64,000 bases of DNA, taken from positions 62,001-126,000 of the forward strand of contig NZ_BOOP01000009.1 of assembly GCF_016863295.1 (NCBI RefSeq), given 5' to 3'. A program made the position numbers and the translations under genes. A model generated the notes under the pieces. The model was not told the DNA's origin, searched no databases, and saw nothing but the letters and a program-made list of their open reading frames with translations. Source of the DNA: Planotetraspora phitsanulokensis (GTDB lineage: Bacteria; Actinomycetota; Actinomycetes; Streptosporangiales; Streptosporangiaceae). Below, one piece after another: positions 25,495 to 34,587 of the stretch (positions are counted from its first letter, which is position 1; every line of letters begins with the position of its first letter).

Positions 25495-26277
25495 CTAGCT
25501 CATCGACGCGACCTGCGTCCGCGCGGGGCGGTTGCGCCACAGCCAGACGACGTCGCGGCCAAAGGACCACACCAGGGACGCCAGCGCCGCTCCCACCGCG
25601 ACCGCCACGACCGGGTACGGCAACACGCCCGAGGCGGCCACGACGAGCACGATCCCCTGCGTCGCCGCCACGACCTTCCGGGCGAAGCTCGGCGGCAACG
25701 CCCCCCGCAGCCACGGCATCGTCCAGCCGGCCACGACGAAGGCGTACCGCATGGCGCCGATGACCAGGACCCACGCACCCAGGGAGCCCGCGACGTGGAC
25801 GCTGAGCACCAGGATCAGGAAGGCGTCGACCTCCATGTCGAAGCGCGCGCCCAGTTTGGAGACCGTGCCGGTGCGCCTGGCGACCTGACCGTCGACCGCG
25901 TCCAGGATCAGGGCCACCGTCGCGAGTGTGACGAGAATCACCAGCGGCAGGCCCCGGGCCGGGTGGTCCGTCATCACCAGGACCGCCACGAGCGCCGTCA
26001 CACCCCCGACGAGCAGGGCGCGAGCCAGCGTGACATGATCGGCCGGGCCCAGTGAGCGGGTTCCCGACCGCCGAGCGGCGACGGCGAGGAACGCCCACAG
26101 GCCGGCCGTGTAGACGACCCCGGCCGCCACACTCGCCGAGCTCAGGCCCACGAGGGCGTTCAGCAGGCACAGCAGGCCCATCTGGACGCCCGCTCCAGCG
26201 GCCTGTTCCCAGTGGATTGAACCCGCGCCGAACTGTGCACGTGTTGTTTGAGTAGTTCGTGCGGACGGTGCCGTCAT
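25495..26277 (-). CDS. CDP-alcohol phosphatidyltransferase
   Basis: 260-residue integral membrane enzyme. The diagnostic DxxDGxxAR-x8-GxxxDxxxD motif is intact (DAVDGQVARRTG, then LGARFDMEVD, residues about 125-150), with all four metal-binding Asp residues. About six TM helices. It transfers a phospho-alcohol moiety from a CDP-linked donor onto a second alcohol, as in phospholipid head-group or polyol-phosphate lipid synthesis. Divergent from the dehydrogenase/pterin-synthase-like operon (65 bp between starts), which suggests shared control. The acceptor is unknown. Confidence 0.9.
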   Translation of the reverse strand: MTAPSARTTQTTRAQFGAGSIHWEQAAGAGVQMGLLCLLNALVGLSSASVAAGVVYTAGLWAFLAVAARRSGTRSLGPADHVTLARALLVGGVTALVAVLVMTDHPARGLPLVILVTLATVALILDAVDGQVARRTGTVSKLGARFDMEVDAFLILVLSVHVAGSLGAWVLVIGAMRYAFVVAGWTMPWLRGALPPSFARKVVAATQGIVLVVAASGVLPYPVVAVAVGAALASLVWSFGRDVVWLWRNRPARTQVASMS

Positions 26278-26341
26278 TCGGAACCCCTGTACCAATTAGT
26301 ACCCATATGCACCATCTATCCACCTGTTGAGGAGATGCTCG

Positions 26342-27328
26342 GTGATACGTACGGCACGTGCCTTCTGGTTCACGTCTCCCGGGGAGGGCGAGATCAGACC
26401 GGTCGCCCTGCCGGAGCCCGGCCCAGGCGAGGTGCAGGTCCGTACGCTCTGCTCGGGGGTGAGCCGCGGCACCGAGACCCTGGTCTGGCGCGGCGGGGTG
26501 CCGGAGAACCAGTACGACGTGATGAGGGCGCCGTTCCAGGAGGGCGACTTCCCCTGGCCCGTGAAGTACGGGTACCTCAACGTCGGGGTCGTGGAGCACG
26601 GGCCGCCTGATCTGCTCGGCCGCCCGGTCTTCTGCCTCTACCCCCACCAGACCCGCTACGTGGTCCCCGCCGGCGCGGTCGTCCCCGTGCCGGACGGCGT
26701 GCCCCCGGAGCGGGCCGTGCTCGCCGGGACCGTCGAGACCGCGGTGAACGCCCTGTGGGACGCGGCGCCGCTGGTCGGCGACCGGATCGCCGTCGTCGGG
26801 GCCGGAATGGTCGGCTGCGCCGTGGCGGGTGTGCTCGCCGGCTTCCCCGGTGTCAGGGTCCAACTGGTCGACGTGAACCCTGCGCGGGCAGGCGTCGCCG
26901 AGGCGCTCGGCGTCGGCTTCGCGTCGCCCGGGGAGGCCGAGGAGGGTTGCGACCTCGTGATCCACGCCAGCGCCACCGAGGCGGGGCTGGCGCGTTCACT
27001 CGAGTTGCTCGCGCCCGAGGGAACGGTCATCGAGCTCAGCTGGTACGGCGACCGGAGGGTCGGCCTGCCCCTGGGCGAGTTCTTCCACTCCCGCCGTCTG
27101 ACCGTCCGCAGCAGCCAGGTGGGCATGGTGTCCCCGGCCCGGCGCGCTCGCCGGAGCTTTTCCGACCGGCTGTCGCTGGCGCTGACGCTGCTCGCCGATC
27201 CCGTGTTCGACGCGCTGATCACCGGTGAGAGCGGGTTCGAGGACCTGCCCAAGGCGATGGCCCGTCTCGCCGGCGACGATCTTTCCGCTCTGTGTCACCG
27301 AATCGTCTACGACCCCGCCGAGTCCTGA
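26342..27328 (+). CDS. MDR-family (zinc-binding-type) dehydrogenase
   Basis: 328-residue medium-chain dehydrogenase/reductase. The N-terminal GroES-like domain ([19 protein letters not shown]) lacks the four-Cys structural zinc loop; the Rossmann domain contains [17 protein letters not shown]. Likely oxidises or reduces a sugar or alcohol with NAD(P). The GTG at 26342 is chosen for the GAGGAG seven bases upstream. First gene of five tightly packed genes; it ends 11 bp before the pterin-synthase-like gene, so both probably act on one pathway. Confidence 0.87.
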   Translation: MIRTARAFWFTSPGEGEIRPVALPEPGPGEVQVRTLCSGVSRGTETLVWRGGVPENQYDVMRAPFQEGDFPWPVKYGYLNVGVVEHGPPDLLGRPVFCLYPHQTRYVVPAGAVVPVPDGVPPERAVLAGTVETAVNALWDAAPLVGDRIAVVGAGMVGCAVAGVLAGFPGVRVQLVDVNPARAGVAEALGVGFASPGEAEEGCDLVIHASATEAGLARSLELLAPEGTVIELSWYGDRRVGLPLGEFFHSRRLTVRSSQVGMVSPARRARRSFSDRLSLALTLLADPVFDALITGESGFEDLPKAMARLAGDDLSALCHRIVYDPAES

Positions 27329-27339
27329 AAGGCTCCACC

Positions 27340-27738
27340 TTGTTCAGCATCACCGTTCGCGACCACGTCATGATCGCCCACAGTTTCCGCGGCGAGGTCT
27401 TCGGCCCCGCGCAGCGCCTGCACGGGGCGACGTTCGTGGTCGACGCGACGTTCCGCCGCGCGGAGCTCGACGCCGACAACATCGTCGTCGACATCGGGCT
27501 GGCCACGCAGGAGCTCGGCGGCGTGCTCGCCGAGCTCAACTATCGCAACCTCGACGACGAGCCCGCCTTCGCCGGGATCAACACCTCGACCGAGTACCTG
27601 GCCAAGGTCATCGCCGACCGGCTCGCCGACCGGGTCCACGCGGGCGCGCTCGGCGAGGGGGCCCGCGGGCTCTCCGGGATCGCGGTCGCCCTGCACGAGT
27701 CGCACGTCGCGTGGGCGAGTTACGAGCGCACCCTGTGA
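27340..27738 (+). CDS. 6-pyruvoyltetrahydropterin synthase/QueD-like protein, altered active site
   Basis: 132-residue T-fold protein related to 6-pyruvoyltetrahydropterin and 6-carboxytetrahydropterin synthases. His in MIAHSF, RLHGATF, the DIG segment ([11 protein letters not shown]), [15 protein letters not shown] and the C-terminal [10 protein letters not shown] are recognisable. The usual C-x(3)-HGH motif reads QRLHGA: the catalytic Cys and the third zinc His are missing. TTG start at 27340 with GAAAGG seven bases upstream. The downstream GT4 start overlaps its stop (GTGA). Likely acts on a dihydroneopterin-triphosphate-like or other substrate; the true reaction is unknown. Confidence 0.8.
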   Translation: MFSITVRDHVMIAHSFRGEVFGPAQRLHGATFVVDATFRRAELDADNIVVDIGLATQELGGVLAELNYRNLDDEPAFAGINTSTEYLAKVIADRLADRVHAGALGEGARGLSGIAVALHESHVAWASYERTL

Positions 27739-28823
27739 GCACGGCCGGCGTGTTCGCCGTCCTGCCCGGTGACGTCGACGACGCGGCCGCGCCGAGCGGC
27801 GGCAACGTCTACGACCGCCGCGTGTGCGGGGGACTCGTGGCCGCCGGCCTACCGGTCCACGAGATCGCCGTGCCGGGCGCCTGGCCGAGGCCGGACGGCG
27901 ACGCCCGGGCCGCGCTCGCCCGATCACTCGCCGAGGTGCCCGACGACGCGGTCGTCCTCCTCGACGGGCTCGTCGCGTGCGGGGTGCCCGATGTCGTCGT
28001 CCCCCAGGCCCGGCGGCTGCGCCTGGCGGTCCTGGTCCACCTGCCACTGGGCGACGAGATCGGGCCGGAGCCCGGGGTGGCGGCCGACCTGGACGCGCGC
28101 GAGCGGGCGACCCTTCAGGCCGCGGGAGCCGTCGTGGCGACCAGTCCGTGGACGGCGAACCGGCTGGTCGGCCACCACGGGCTGGCGGGGGAGCGGGTCC
28201 ACGTGGTCTCCCCCGGCGCCGACCGCGCGCCGGCGGCGTCCGGCACCGACGGCGCCTCCCGGCTGCTCTGCGTCGGCGCGGTGACCCCGACCAAGGGCCA
28301 CGACCTGCTCGTGGAGGCCCTCGTGGCCGTCCCGGAACCGCCGTGGCACTGCGAGATCGTCGGGCCGCTGGGCCGGGATCCCGCGCATGCGGAGCGGCTG
28401 CGGCGGCTGATCGAGCGGCTCGGCCTCGGCGACCGGGTGCGGCTGGCCGGCCCCCTGCCGCCGGAGCGGCTGGCCGTGGAGTACGCCCGCGCCGACCTGG
28501 TGGTGCTCCCGTCCCGCTCCGAGACGTACGGCATGGTCGTGACCGAGGCGCTGGCGCGCGGGATTCCGGTGCTGGCCACGGCCGTGGGCGGCGTCCCGGA
28601 GACCCTCGGGCAGGCTTCCGATGGCGGCGTGCCGGGAATCCTTGTATCTCCGGAGGACCCCGCGGCCATCGCGGCGGGGCTTCGCCGCTGGTTCGGCGAT
28701 CCCGGCCTGCGGCGTCGGCTCCGGCTCTCGGCACTCGATCGCCGTGACCGGCTGGAACCGTGGCAGGAGACGGCACGGGGCATGGGCGCCGTGCTGGAAC
28801 GACTACGAGGAGAGACGCGATGA
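27735..28823 (+). CDS. GT4-family glycosyltransferase
   Basis: 362-residue GT-B glycosyltransferase. The C-terminal donor domain has the family features [34 protein letters not shown] and the EX7E-type segment [19 protein letters not shown]. The N-terminal half ([17 protein letters not shown]) binds the acceptor. It moves a sugar from a nucleotide donor onto an unknown acceptor; in this operon that may be the pterin-like compound or a lipid. The GTG at 27735 overlaps the upstream stop and its own stop overlaps the methyltransferase start. Confidence 0.9.
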   Translation: MSTAGVFAVLPGDVDDAAAPSGGNVYDRRVCGGLVAAGLPVHEIAVPGAWPRPDGDARAALARSLAEVPDDAVVLLDGLVACGVPDVVVPQARRLRLAVLVHLPLGDEIGPEPGVAADLDARERATLQAAGAVVATSPWTANRLVGHHGLAGERVHVVSPGADRAPAASGTDGASRLLCVGAVTPTKGHDLLVEALVAVPEPPWHCEIVGPLGRDPAHAERLRRLIERLGLGDRVRLAGPLPPERLAVEYARADLVVLPSRSETYGMVVTEALARGIPVLATAVGGVPETLGQASDGGVPGILVSPEDPAAIAAGLRRWFGDPGLRRRLRLSALDRRDRLEPWQETARGMGAVLERLRGETR

Positions 28824-29680
28824 GCACGCCGCCGACCGGCGACGAGCCGGTCCGAGTCACCCCGGGCTGGCTGGCCCTGCGCGAGAGCGCGGACGCCGCC
28901 GCCAGGGCGCCGGAGCTGCTCGATCCGCTGCGGGACTACCTGGCGGAGACCGCACCGGAGCGGCTGGTCATCCAGGACCTCGGCTGCGGCACCGGGTCGC
29001 AGGCCCGATGGCTCGCCGGACGGCTGCGCGGGCCGCAGCACTGGATCCTCCGTGATCGCGACCCCGATCTGCTCGTCCACGCCGGTGAGAGCCTGCCCCC
29101 CTCGGCCTCCGACGGGGGCCCGGTCACGGCCGAGACGCGACAGGGCGACCTCACCGCCCTCCGCGCGGCGGATTTCAGCGGAACGTCGCTGGTGACCGCG
29201 TCCGCGCTGCTCGACCTGCTCACCTTCGACGAGGTCGACGATCTGGCCGCGGCCTGTGTGGAGGCGGGGTGTCCGGCCCTGCTCACCCTGTCCGTCGCGG
29301 GGAGGGCCGACCTGACCCCCGCGGAGCCGCTCGACGCCGAGGTGACCGGGGCCTTCAACGCCCACCAGCGGCGCACGACCGGCAGCCGCCGCCTGCTCGG
29401 CCCCGACGCCCCCGACGCCGCCACCAAGGCCTTCGAGCATCGCGGGGCGGTGGTGCGCAGCCGTCCCAGCCCCTGGCGGCTCGGCGCGGACTCCGCCGCG
29501 CTGACCGAGGAGTGGCTGCGCGGCTGGGTCGCCGCCGCCTGCGAGCAGCGGCCCGACCTCACCCCGCAGGCGGAGCCCTACCTGCGGCGACGGCTCCAGG
29601 CGTGTGAGGCGGGCGAACTGGAGGTCGTCCTCCATCACACCGACCTGCTCGTGCTCCCCCCGCGGAAGGCCGCCGCGTGA
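28820..29680 (+). CDS. SAM-dependent methyltransferase
   Basis: 286-residue class I methyltransferase: motif I is IQDLGCGTGSQARWL, motif II-like RDRDPDLL supplies the acidic residue, and TASALLDLLTFDEV follows. ATG at 28820 (ATGA overlap). It uses S-adenosylmethionine on an unidentified substrate, presumably an intermediate made by the adjacent glycosyltransferase and pterin-synthase-like protein. Confidence 0.87.
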   Translation: MSTPPTGDEPVRVTPGWLALRESADAAARAPELLDPLRDYLAETAPERLVIQDLGCGTGSQARWLAGRLRGPQHWILRDRDPDLLVHAGESLPPSASDGGPVTAETRQGDLTALRAADFSGTSLVTASALLDLLTFDEVDDLAAACVEAGCPALLTLSVAGRADLTPAEPLDAEVTGAFNAHQRRTTGSRRLLGPDAPDAATKAFEHRGAVVRSRPSPWRLGADSAALTEEWLRGWVAAACEQRPDLTPQAEPYLRRRLQACEAGELEVVLHHTDLLVLPPRKAAA

Positions 29681-30663
29681 CAGTGATGCGCAGGCTCTGG
29701 CCCTGGCTGCGGACGCTCATCGGAGCGGGCATCCTGGGGATCCTCGTGTGGCGGCTCGGCACGGGTGCCTTCGTTGACGGCTTCCGCGTGATCGACGGCT
29801 GGTCGGCGGTCGCGGCCCTCGTGATCGGCCTGGCGACCACCGTGGTCAGCGCCTGGCGCTGGTGCCTCGTGGCGCGCCGTCTCGACCTGCGGCTGTCGCT
29901 GCCGACGGCCGTCGCGGACTGTTACCGCGCGCTGTTCCTCAACGTGCTGCTGCCCGCGGGCGTGCTCGGCGACGTCCACCGGGCGGTCAGCCACGGCCGC
30001 ACGTCCGGGAACGTCGGCCGGGGCGTCCGCGCCGTCGTGTTCGAACGCCTCGCCGGCCAGGTGGTCCTCGTCGTCGTCGGGGTGACGGTGCTGCTGACCC
30101 AGCCCGCGCTGATCACGGCCGTGGCCCACGGCCTCGCTCCGGGCGACGCACTGGTGGCCGGGACGCTGGTCCTGCTGGCCGTCCTCCTCGCCGTCGGCGT
30201 GTGGACCGTCGCCCGGCGCGGCGGTGCCTGGCACCGCGCCCTGGCGGCGGGATGGGCGGAGGGGCGCGCCGCCCTGCTCGCCCGCGACGTCTGGCCGCGG
30301 GTGGCGCTGCTGTCGGCCGGGGCGGTGGCGGGACACCTCCTCCTCTTCCTGGTCGCCGCCCGCGCCGCGGGATCGCACGCGACGGTCCTGCAGTTGCTGC
30401 CGCCGCTGGTCCTGACGCTCCTCGCGATGGGCCTCCCTGTGAACATCGGGGGGTGGGGCCCGAGGGAGGCCGTCTCCACTCTTGCGTTCGGCGTCACGGG
30501 TCTTGGAGCCGCTCAGGGGCTCACCGCGGCGGTGGTGTACGGCGTGCTCACGTTCGTCTCGACCCTTCCCGGCGCCGTGGTGCTGTTCCTGCGCCGAGGC
30601 GGCCGGGCCCGCGGCCCCGGCGAGCCGTGGCCTTCCGGTACGGTCCGCCACGCCGTCCGGTGA
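29677..30663 (+). CDS. Flippase-like membrane protein (UPF0104/LPG synthase TM region)
   Basis: 328 residues with about seven to eight TM helices, matching the lysylphosphatidylglycerol-synthase TM-region family (AWRWCLVARRLDLRLSL, ALFLNVLLPAGVLGDVHRA, ERLAGQVVLVVVGV, LPVNIGGWGPREA). Members move or modify lipid-linked molecules. The GTG at 29677 overlaps the methyltransferase stop, so it ends the five-gene coupled operon. With the divergent CDP-alcohol transferase it gives the locus a membrane side. Confidence 0.88.
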   Translation: MTVMRRLWPWLRTLIGAGILGILVWRLGTGAFVDGFRVIDGWSAVAALVIGLATTVVSAWRWCLVARRLDLRLSLPTAVADCYRALFLNVLLPAGVLGDVHRAVSHGRTSGNVGRGVRAVVFERLAGQVVLVVVGVTVLLTQPALITAVAHGLAPGDALVAGTLVLLAVLLAVGVWTVARRGGAWHRALAAGWAEGRAALLARDVWPRVALLSAGAVAGHLLLFLVAARAAGSHATVLQLLPPLVLTLLAMGLPVNIGGWGPREAVSTLAFGVTGLGAAQGLTAAVVYGVLTFVSTLPGAVVLFLRRGGRARGPGEPWPSGTVRHAVR

Positions 30664-30703
30664 ACGCGCGGCGGGCCGGGCATTCGGCTCCCCGAGAAAC
30701 CGG

Positions 30704-32191
30704 TCAGCGGGCGATCGGGGTGGGCGGCGGGCCGCACCACTCCGCCAGTGCCGTGCGGATCAGGTCGGCGGACGACTCGGAGCCCGCGGCGGCCGCCCAG
30801 GCGATGTAGCCGTCAGGCCGGACGAGCACGAGCGTGCGGGTGGCGTCGCCCGCTGTGACGACCCGCACGCGGCCCTCCCACCCTGCCGCCGCCTGCGCGG
30901 GGACCCGCGAGCCCGGGGGCACGACCAGCAGCCAGCACCTGCAGCGCAACGCCTGGTACACGCTCTTCGGCCCGGGACCGGCCAGTGGAAGGTCCGGCGC
31001 CCGCCGGCCCACGAGCGGATGGGCGCCCGCGGCGGCCGGGTAGGCGAGGCCGATCCCCGAGATCGTCTCCGCCATGCGGCGGGCGAAGGCCGGGACGCCC
31101 GTCGCCGTCCGGAGGAGCACCCGCCAGACCGCACGCAGCGTCCGGGGACGGGCCATCGCACTGCGCAGGAGCCTGCCGCTGGTGCGCAGGGCGATCTCGC
31201 CGGCCAGGTGCCGCTCGCTGCTGTAGGTGTCGAGCAACCACGCCGGCGCTCCGTCCCTGACCACGGCGGCGAGCTTCCAGCCGAGGTTGGCCGCGTCCTG
31301 CAGGCCCGTGTTCATCCCGAGACCGCCCGCCGGGGAGTGCACGTGCGCGGCGTCGCCGGCGAGGAAGACCCGTCCGACGCGGTAGGCGGGCACCTGCCGC
31401 TCGTCACAGCTGAACCGCGATATCCAGCGGGGATCGTGCATGCCGAAGTCGCTGCCGAGGACGCGCCGCGTGATGTCGCGGATCTCACCGAGCTCGACCG
31501 GCGCCGTGTCCGCCCGACGCCGGCGTCTGCTCCACACGATCACGCGGTACCAGCCGTCGCCGAAGGGCAGCACGAAGGCGAACCCGTCCTTGACCGCGTC
31601 CGCCGTCAGCACGTTCGGGGGCGGGTCGGTCATCTGCACGTCGCACAGCAGGAGCGAGCGCGCCACGGACAGGCCGGGGAAGGGCAGGCCGAGCGAGTGC
31701 CGCACCGCGCTCCGCGCGCCGTCGGCGCCGACCACGTAGCGTGCCCGCCACGTGCAGTCCCGGCCGTCGTGTGTACGAACGTCGAGATCCACTCCGTCGG
31801 CGTCCTGGCGGAGCCCGGTCACCTCCGCGCCCGGGACGAACTCGACACCCATCGTCCGTGCCCGCTTCGTGAGCAGCCGCTCGGTCATGAACTGCGGGAC
31901 GGCCAGCAGATACGGAAAGCGGGTGGCCAGGCAGGACAGGTCCAGCACCCCCTGCCCGAACACCCTCAGCGTGTCGATCGGAAGGCCCACCGCCACGAAG
32001 TCGTCCGCGAGGTCGCGGGCGTCCAGTTGCTCGAGGGTCCGCGCGTGGACGCCGGCGGCGCGGCTGAGGTTCGACTCGCCGTGTCGGCGTTCGAGGACGA
32101 CGCAGGACAGACCGGCGGCCGCGAGATCACCCGCGACGAGCAGCCCCGTGGGACCCGCCCCGACGACCACCACGTCCGTTACGGCATCCAT
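30704..32191 (-). CDS. FAD-dependent monooxygenase (aromatic hydroxylase type)
   Basis: 495-residue class A flavoprotein hydroxylase. Dinucleotide fold VVVVGAGPTGLLVAGDLA, the DG motif VVGADGARSAVR and the FAD-ribityl GD motif RVFLAGDAAHVHSPAGGLG are complete; the C-terminal thioredoxin-like extension is also present (DLPLAGPGPKS...). It hydroxylates an aromatic or polyketide ring using NAD(P)H and O2; relatives inactivate rifamycins or tetracyclines or act in secondary metabolism, but the substrate is unknown. AAAGGGA ribosome site. No clustered partner gene. Confidence 0.9.
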   Translation of the reverse strand: MDAVTDVVVVGAGPTGLLVAGDLAAAGLSCVVLERRHGESNLSRAAGVHARTLEQLDARDLADDFVAVGLPIDTLRVFGQGVLDLSCLATRFPYLLAVPQFMTERLLTKRARTMGVEFVPGAEVTGLRQDADGVDLDVRTHDGRDCTWRARYVVGADGARSAVRHSLGLPFPGLSVARSLLLCDVQMTDPPPNVLTADAVKDGFAFVLPFGDGWYRVIVWSRRRRRADTAPVELGEIRDITRRVLGSDFGMHDPRWISRFSCDERQVPAYRVGRVFLAGDAAHVHSPAGGLGMNTGLQDAANLGWKLAAVVRDGAPAWLLDTYSSERHLAGEIALRTSGRLLRSAMARPRTLRAVWRVLLRTATGVPAFARRMAETISGIGLAYPAAAGAHPLVGRRAPDLPLAGPGPKSVYQALRCRCWLLVVPPGSRVPAQAAAGWEGRVRVVTAGDATRTLVLVRPDGYIAWAAAAGSESSADLIRTALAEWCGPPPTPIAR

Positions 32192-32273
32192 GTCGTCCCT
32201 TTCCGGTGGATCTCGCTGAGAGACCCACTACCGGGGGACGAAATACCCTAAACCCGACAAACGACACGTGCCG

Positions 32274-33422
32274 TCAGCGTGCTGCGGCGAGGTCGGCGAA
32301 CATGCGCTCCCACAACGGCATGACCTTCTGCGGCGAGTATTCAAGGGCCGTCGCGGCGGCCGCTGCGCCCATCCGGACCCGGAGCTCCCGGTCGGCGATG
32401 AGCCGGTTCACCCCGGCCGCCAGGGCGTCGACGTCCCGGGCGGGGACGAGCAGGCCGTCGTGATCGTGCGTGAGAACGTCGCCGGGGCCGGTCGGGCAGT
32501 CGAAGGCGACGATCGGCAACGCGTGGGCCATCGACTCGATCATCACCATGGGCAGCCCCTCGAACCGGGAGCTGAGCACGTAGATCGAGGCCTTGGCCAG
32601 CTCCTGGTCGAGCCGGTCGCTGCGGCCCATGAGCGTGACGTTGCCGGCCAGGCCGTGCTCGGCGATCAGCTTGGCGAGGTCGGCCTTCTTCGGGCCGGTG
32701 CCGAAGATCCGCAGATTCCACTCCGGATTGCGTGCCACGACCTGCTTGAACGCCGGGATGAGCAGGTCGAAGCCCTTCTGCCCGACGAGCCTGCCCGCGG
32801 CGACCACGAGCGGGTTCTCCTGCCGGGTGGGCGCACGGCCGACAGTGGCGACGGCGTTCGGCACCCATTCGACCCGGGTGCCGGGCAGCAGCTTGCGGTA
32901 GTCCTCGCGGTCGCTCGCCGTCAGCGTCACGACCGCGTCGAGCCGGCCGTAGTAGCGGGCGATGTCGCTGCGCACGGTCTCCGGGTAGGTGTCCAGGTTC
33001 ATGTGATCCTGGGCGACGCGGACGACGCTCTCGGGGGTGCGGCGGGCCGAGATGAGGTTCAGGGCCGGCCGGGTGGTCACCAGGATCCCGTCCGTCAGCG
33101 ACGACACGTAGTCGATGACCGCCCGCTCCACCCGCTCGGTGAACCAGTCGGCCTTGAACTCCCCGACCGGGACGATCCTGCCGCGCATCATGCGCCAGGC
33201 CCGGCGCCCCACCGAGTCGGGCCGCACCCCGCCCCGCTGGTCGGCCAGGGCGGTGACGCGGACGCGGGAATCGATCTCGAACTGCGGCTCGTCGCGCCGC
33301 CGTACCGTGCTGATCACCTCGACGTCGTGCCCGGCGGCGGCCATGGCGTTGGCCTGGTTGAGGACCGTGCGGATGGTGCCCCCCATGCCGTAGGCGTGGA
33401 GGAGCATGTAACGGATCTTCAT
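32274..33422 (-). CDS. GT4-family glycosyltransferase, paired with a sulfotransferase
   Basis: 382 residues. N-terminal Rossmann domain MLLHAYGMGGTIRTVLNQANAM; donor domain with VVAAGRLVGQKGFDLLIPAF, NVTLMGRSDRLD and EX7E-type SSRFEGLPMVMIESMAHALP. Cytoplasmic glycosyltransferase, probably for a surface glycan or glycolipid. It follows the sulfotransferase gene by 19 bp on the same strand, so the pair may make a sulfated glycoconjugate. Confidence 0.9.
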   Translation of the reverse strand: MKIRYMLLHAYGMGGTIRTVLNQANAMAAAGHDVEVISTVRRRDEPQFEIDSRVRVTALADQRGGVRPDSVGRRAWRMMRGRIVPVGEFKADWFTERVERAVIDYVSSLTDGILVTTRPALNLISARRTPESVVRVAQDHMNLDTYPETVRSDIARYYGRLDAVVTLTASDREDYRKLLPGTRVEWVPNAVATVGRAPTRQENPLVVAAGRLVGQKGFDLLIPAFKQVVARNPEWNLRIFGTGPKKADLAKLIAEHGLAGNVTLMGRSDRLDQELAKASIYVLSSRFEGLPMVMIESMAHALPIVAFDCPTGPGDVLTHDHDGLLVPARDVDALAAGVNRLIADRELRVRMGAAAAATALEYSPQKVMPLWERMFADLAAAR

Positions 33423-33441
33423 CGCACCGTCCCGGGAAGGC

Positions 33442-34320
33442 TCATGTCCGCTCCGCCGTACGAGGGAGGTAGTCCCAGCTCACGCTCATCGCCCGCAGCG
33501 ATTCCGGGATCTCGTCCTCCGAGGGGAGGTCACGGCCCGGCTGCACGGTTCCGGTGCTGATCTTGTCCTTCCAGTCGCCGAGTCCCTTCTCCTTGACGGA
33601 GAGCTCGCCGTAGGTGAGCATGCCGTCTTCCCACGGGACGTCGAGGAATTCGCAGATCCGGCGGGTCTCCTTCTCCGGTTCCGCGGTCAGGTCCTCGTAT
33701 CTGACGACCAGGCCGGGAAGCGCCTTGCGCGCCCGCTCGACCGCCTTCATGTAACGCAGGGCGTCCAGCGCGGCCTCCTCGGGAGTGCGCTTGACCGGGT
33801 CGGCTTCGTGCCACGAGGTCGCGATGGACGCCGGATGACGCAGGAGGAAGATGAACCGGGCGTCGGGCCAGCAGGCCCTGATCCGCTTGTAGGCGAACGC
33901 GTTGGCCGGAGTCTTGTCCACCATGAACCGCTTGCCGCTCTTGACCAACTCGCGGTGCAGCACCCGATCCCAGAGAAGATGCTCCAGATCGGCCCTGTTG
34001 TGGCCGAGCGCTTCCATCGCCGATTCCGCCAGCGGGGTCCCGAAGTTCACGAAGAGCCGCCGCACGTGAAGCTCATGGGGAGCGTGCAACATCGAGTGGG
34101 CGTTCATCATCGCCCTCAGCAGGGTGGAACCCGAGCGAACCGGCGAGAGGATGAAGATCGGCGCGGTCAGGAGCCGGTCGATCCGCGGGTCCTCCGGCGG
34201 CCGCACCAGGTCCTCCGCTGCGGCCTCCTCCGCTGGAGTGGAACCCGTTTTCCCTACTCGATTTAGCTGGAATCCCGCGTACTTGATGAAGGCGTTATTG
34301 ACCTTCCGCTGCCAGGTCAT
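33442..34320 (-). CDS. PAPS-dependent sulfotransferase
   Basis: 292 residues of the sulfotransferase family. The 5'-phosphosulfate loop is ILSPVRSGSTLLRAMM (P-loop-like) and the 3'-phosphate segment is FIFLLRHPASIATSWHEA; the C-terminal LTAEPEKETRRICEFLDVPW is typical. It transfers sulfate from PAPS to a hydroxyl of a carbohydrate or lipid. Divergent promoter space 34321-34550 is AT-rich; I see no gene in it. Confidence 0.88.
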   Translation of the reverse strand: MTWQRKVNNAFIKYAGFQLNRVGKTGSTPAEEAAAEDLVRPPEDPRIDRLLTAPIFILSPVRSGSTLLRAMMNAHSMLHAPHELHVRRLFVNFGTPLAESAMEALGHNRADLEHLLWDRVLHRELVKSGKRFMVDKTPANAFAYKRIRACWPDARFIFLLRHPASIATSWHEADPVKRTPEEAALDALRYMKAVERARKALPGLVVRYEDLTAEPEKETRRICEFLDVPWEDGMLTYGELSVKEKGLGDWKDKISTGTVQPGRDLPSEDEIPESLRAMSVSWDYLPRTAERT

Positions 34321-34550
34321 AGCCGGAAAGACTACTCGATTTTTCTAATAATTCACTGAACGTTCCTTGTGAATATCCACATATAAACCACTTAACTCCC
34401 CGTAAACCTACCGTTTATGCATTGAATATGCGGGTAGCCGGTTCTGATCATGTCCGGGGGGCTTCCGTGTTCACCGCACAGCCACCTCTGCGACGGCGTC
34501 CGGTCATCGGGTCGGCCCGGAGGGCGTGCTGTTCGTCCCGGCGGGGATAC

Positions 34551-34582
34551 CGAACCCGGCAGGCGAGCGCCTGCCGGGTTCG
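34551..34582 (-). terminator. Hairpin terminator of the FdhF gene
   Basis: 14-bp perfect stem CGAACCCGGCAGGC / GCCTGCCGGGTTCG with a four-base GAGC loop, 6 bp beyond the stop codon of the minus-strand oxidoreductase gene. Confidence 0.85.
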
Positions 34583-34587
34583 GCCGG

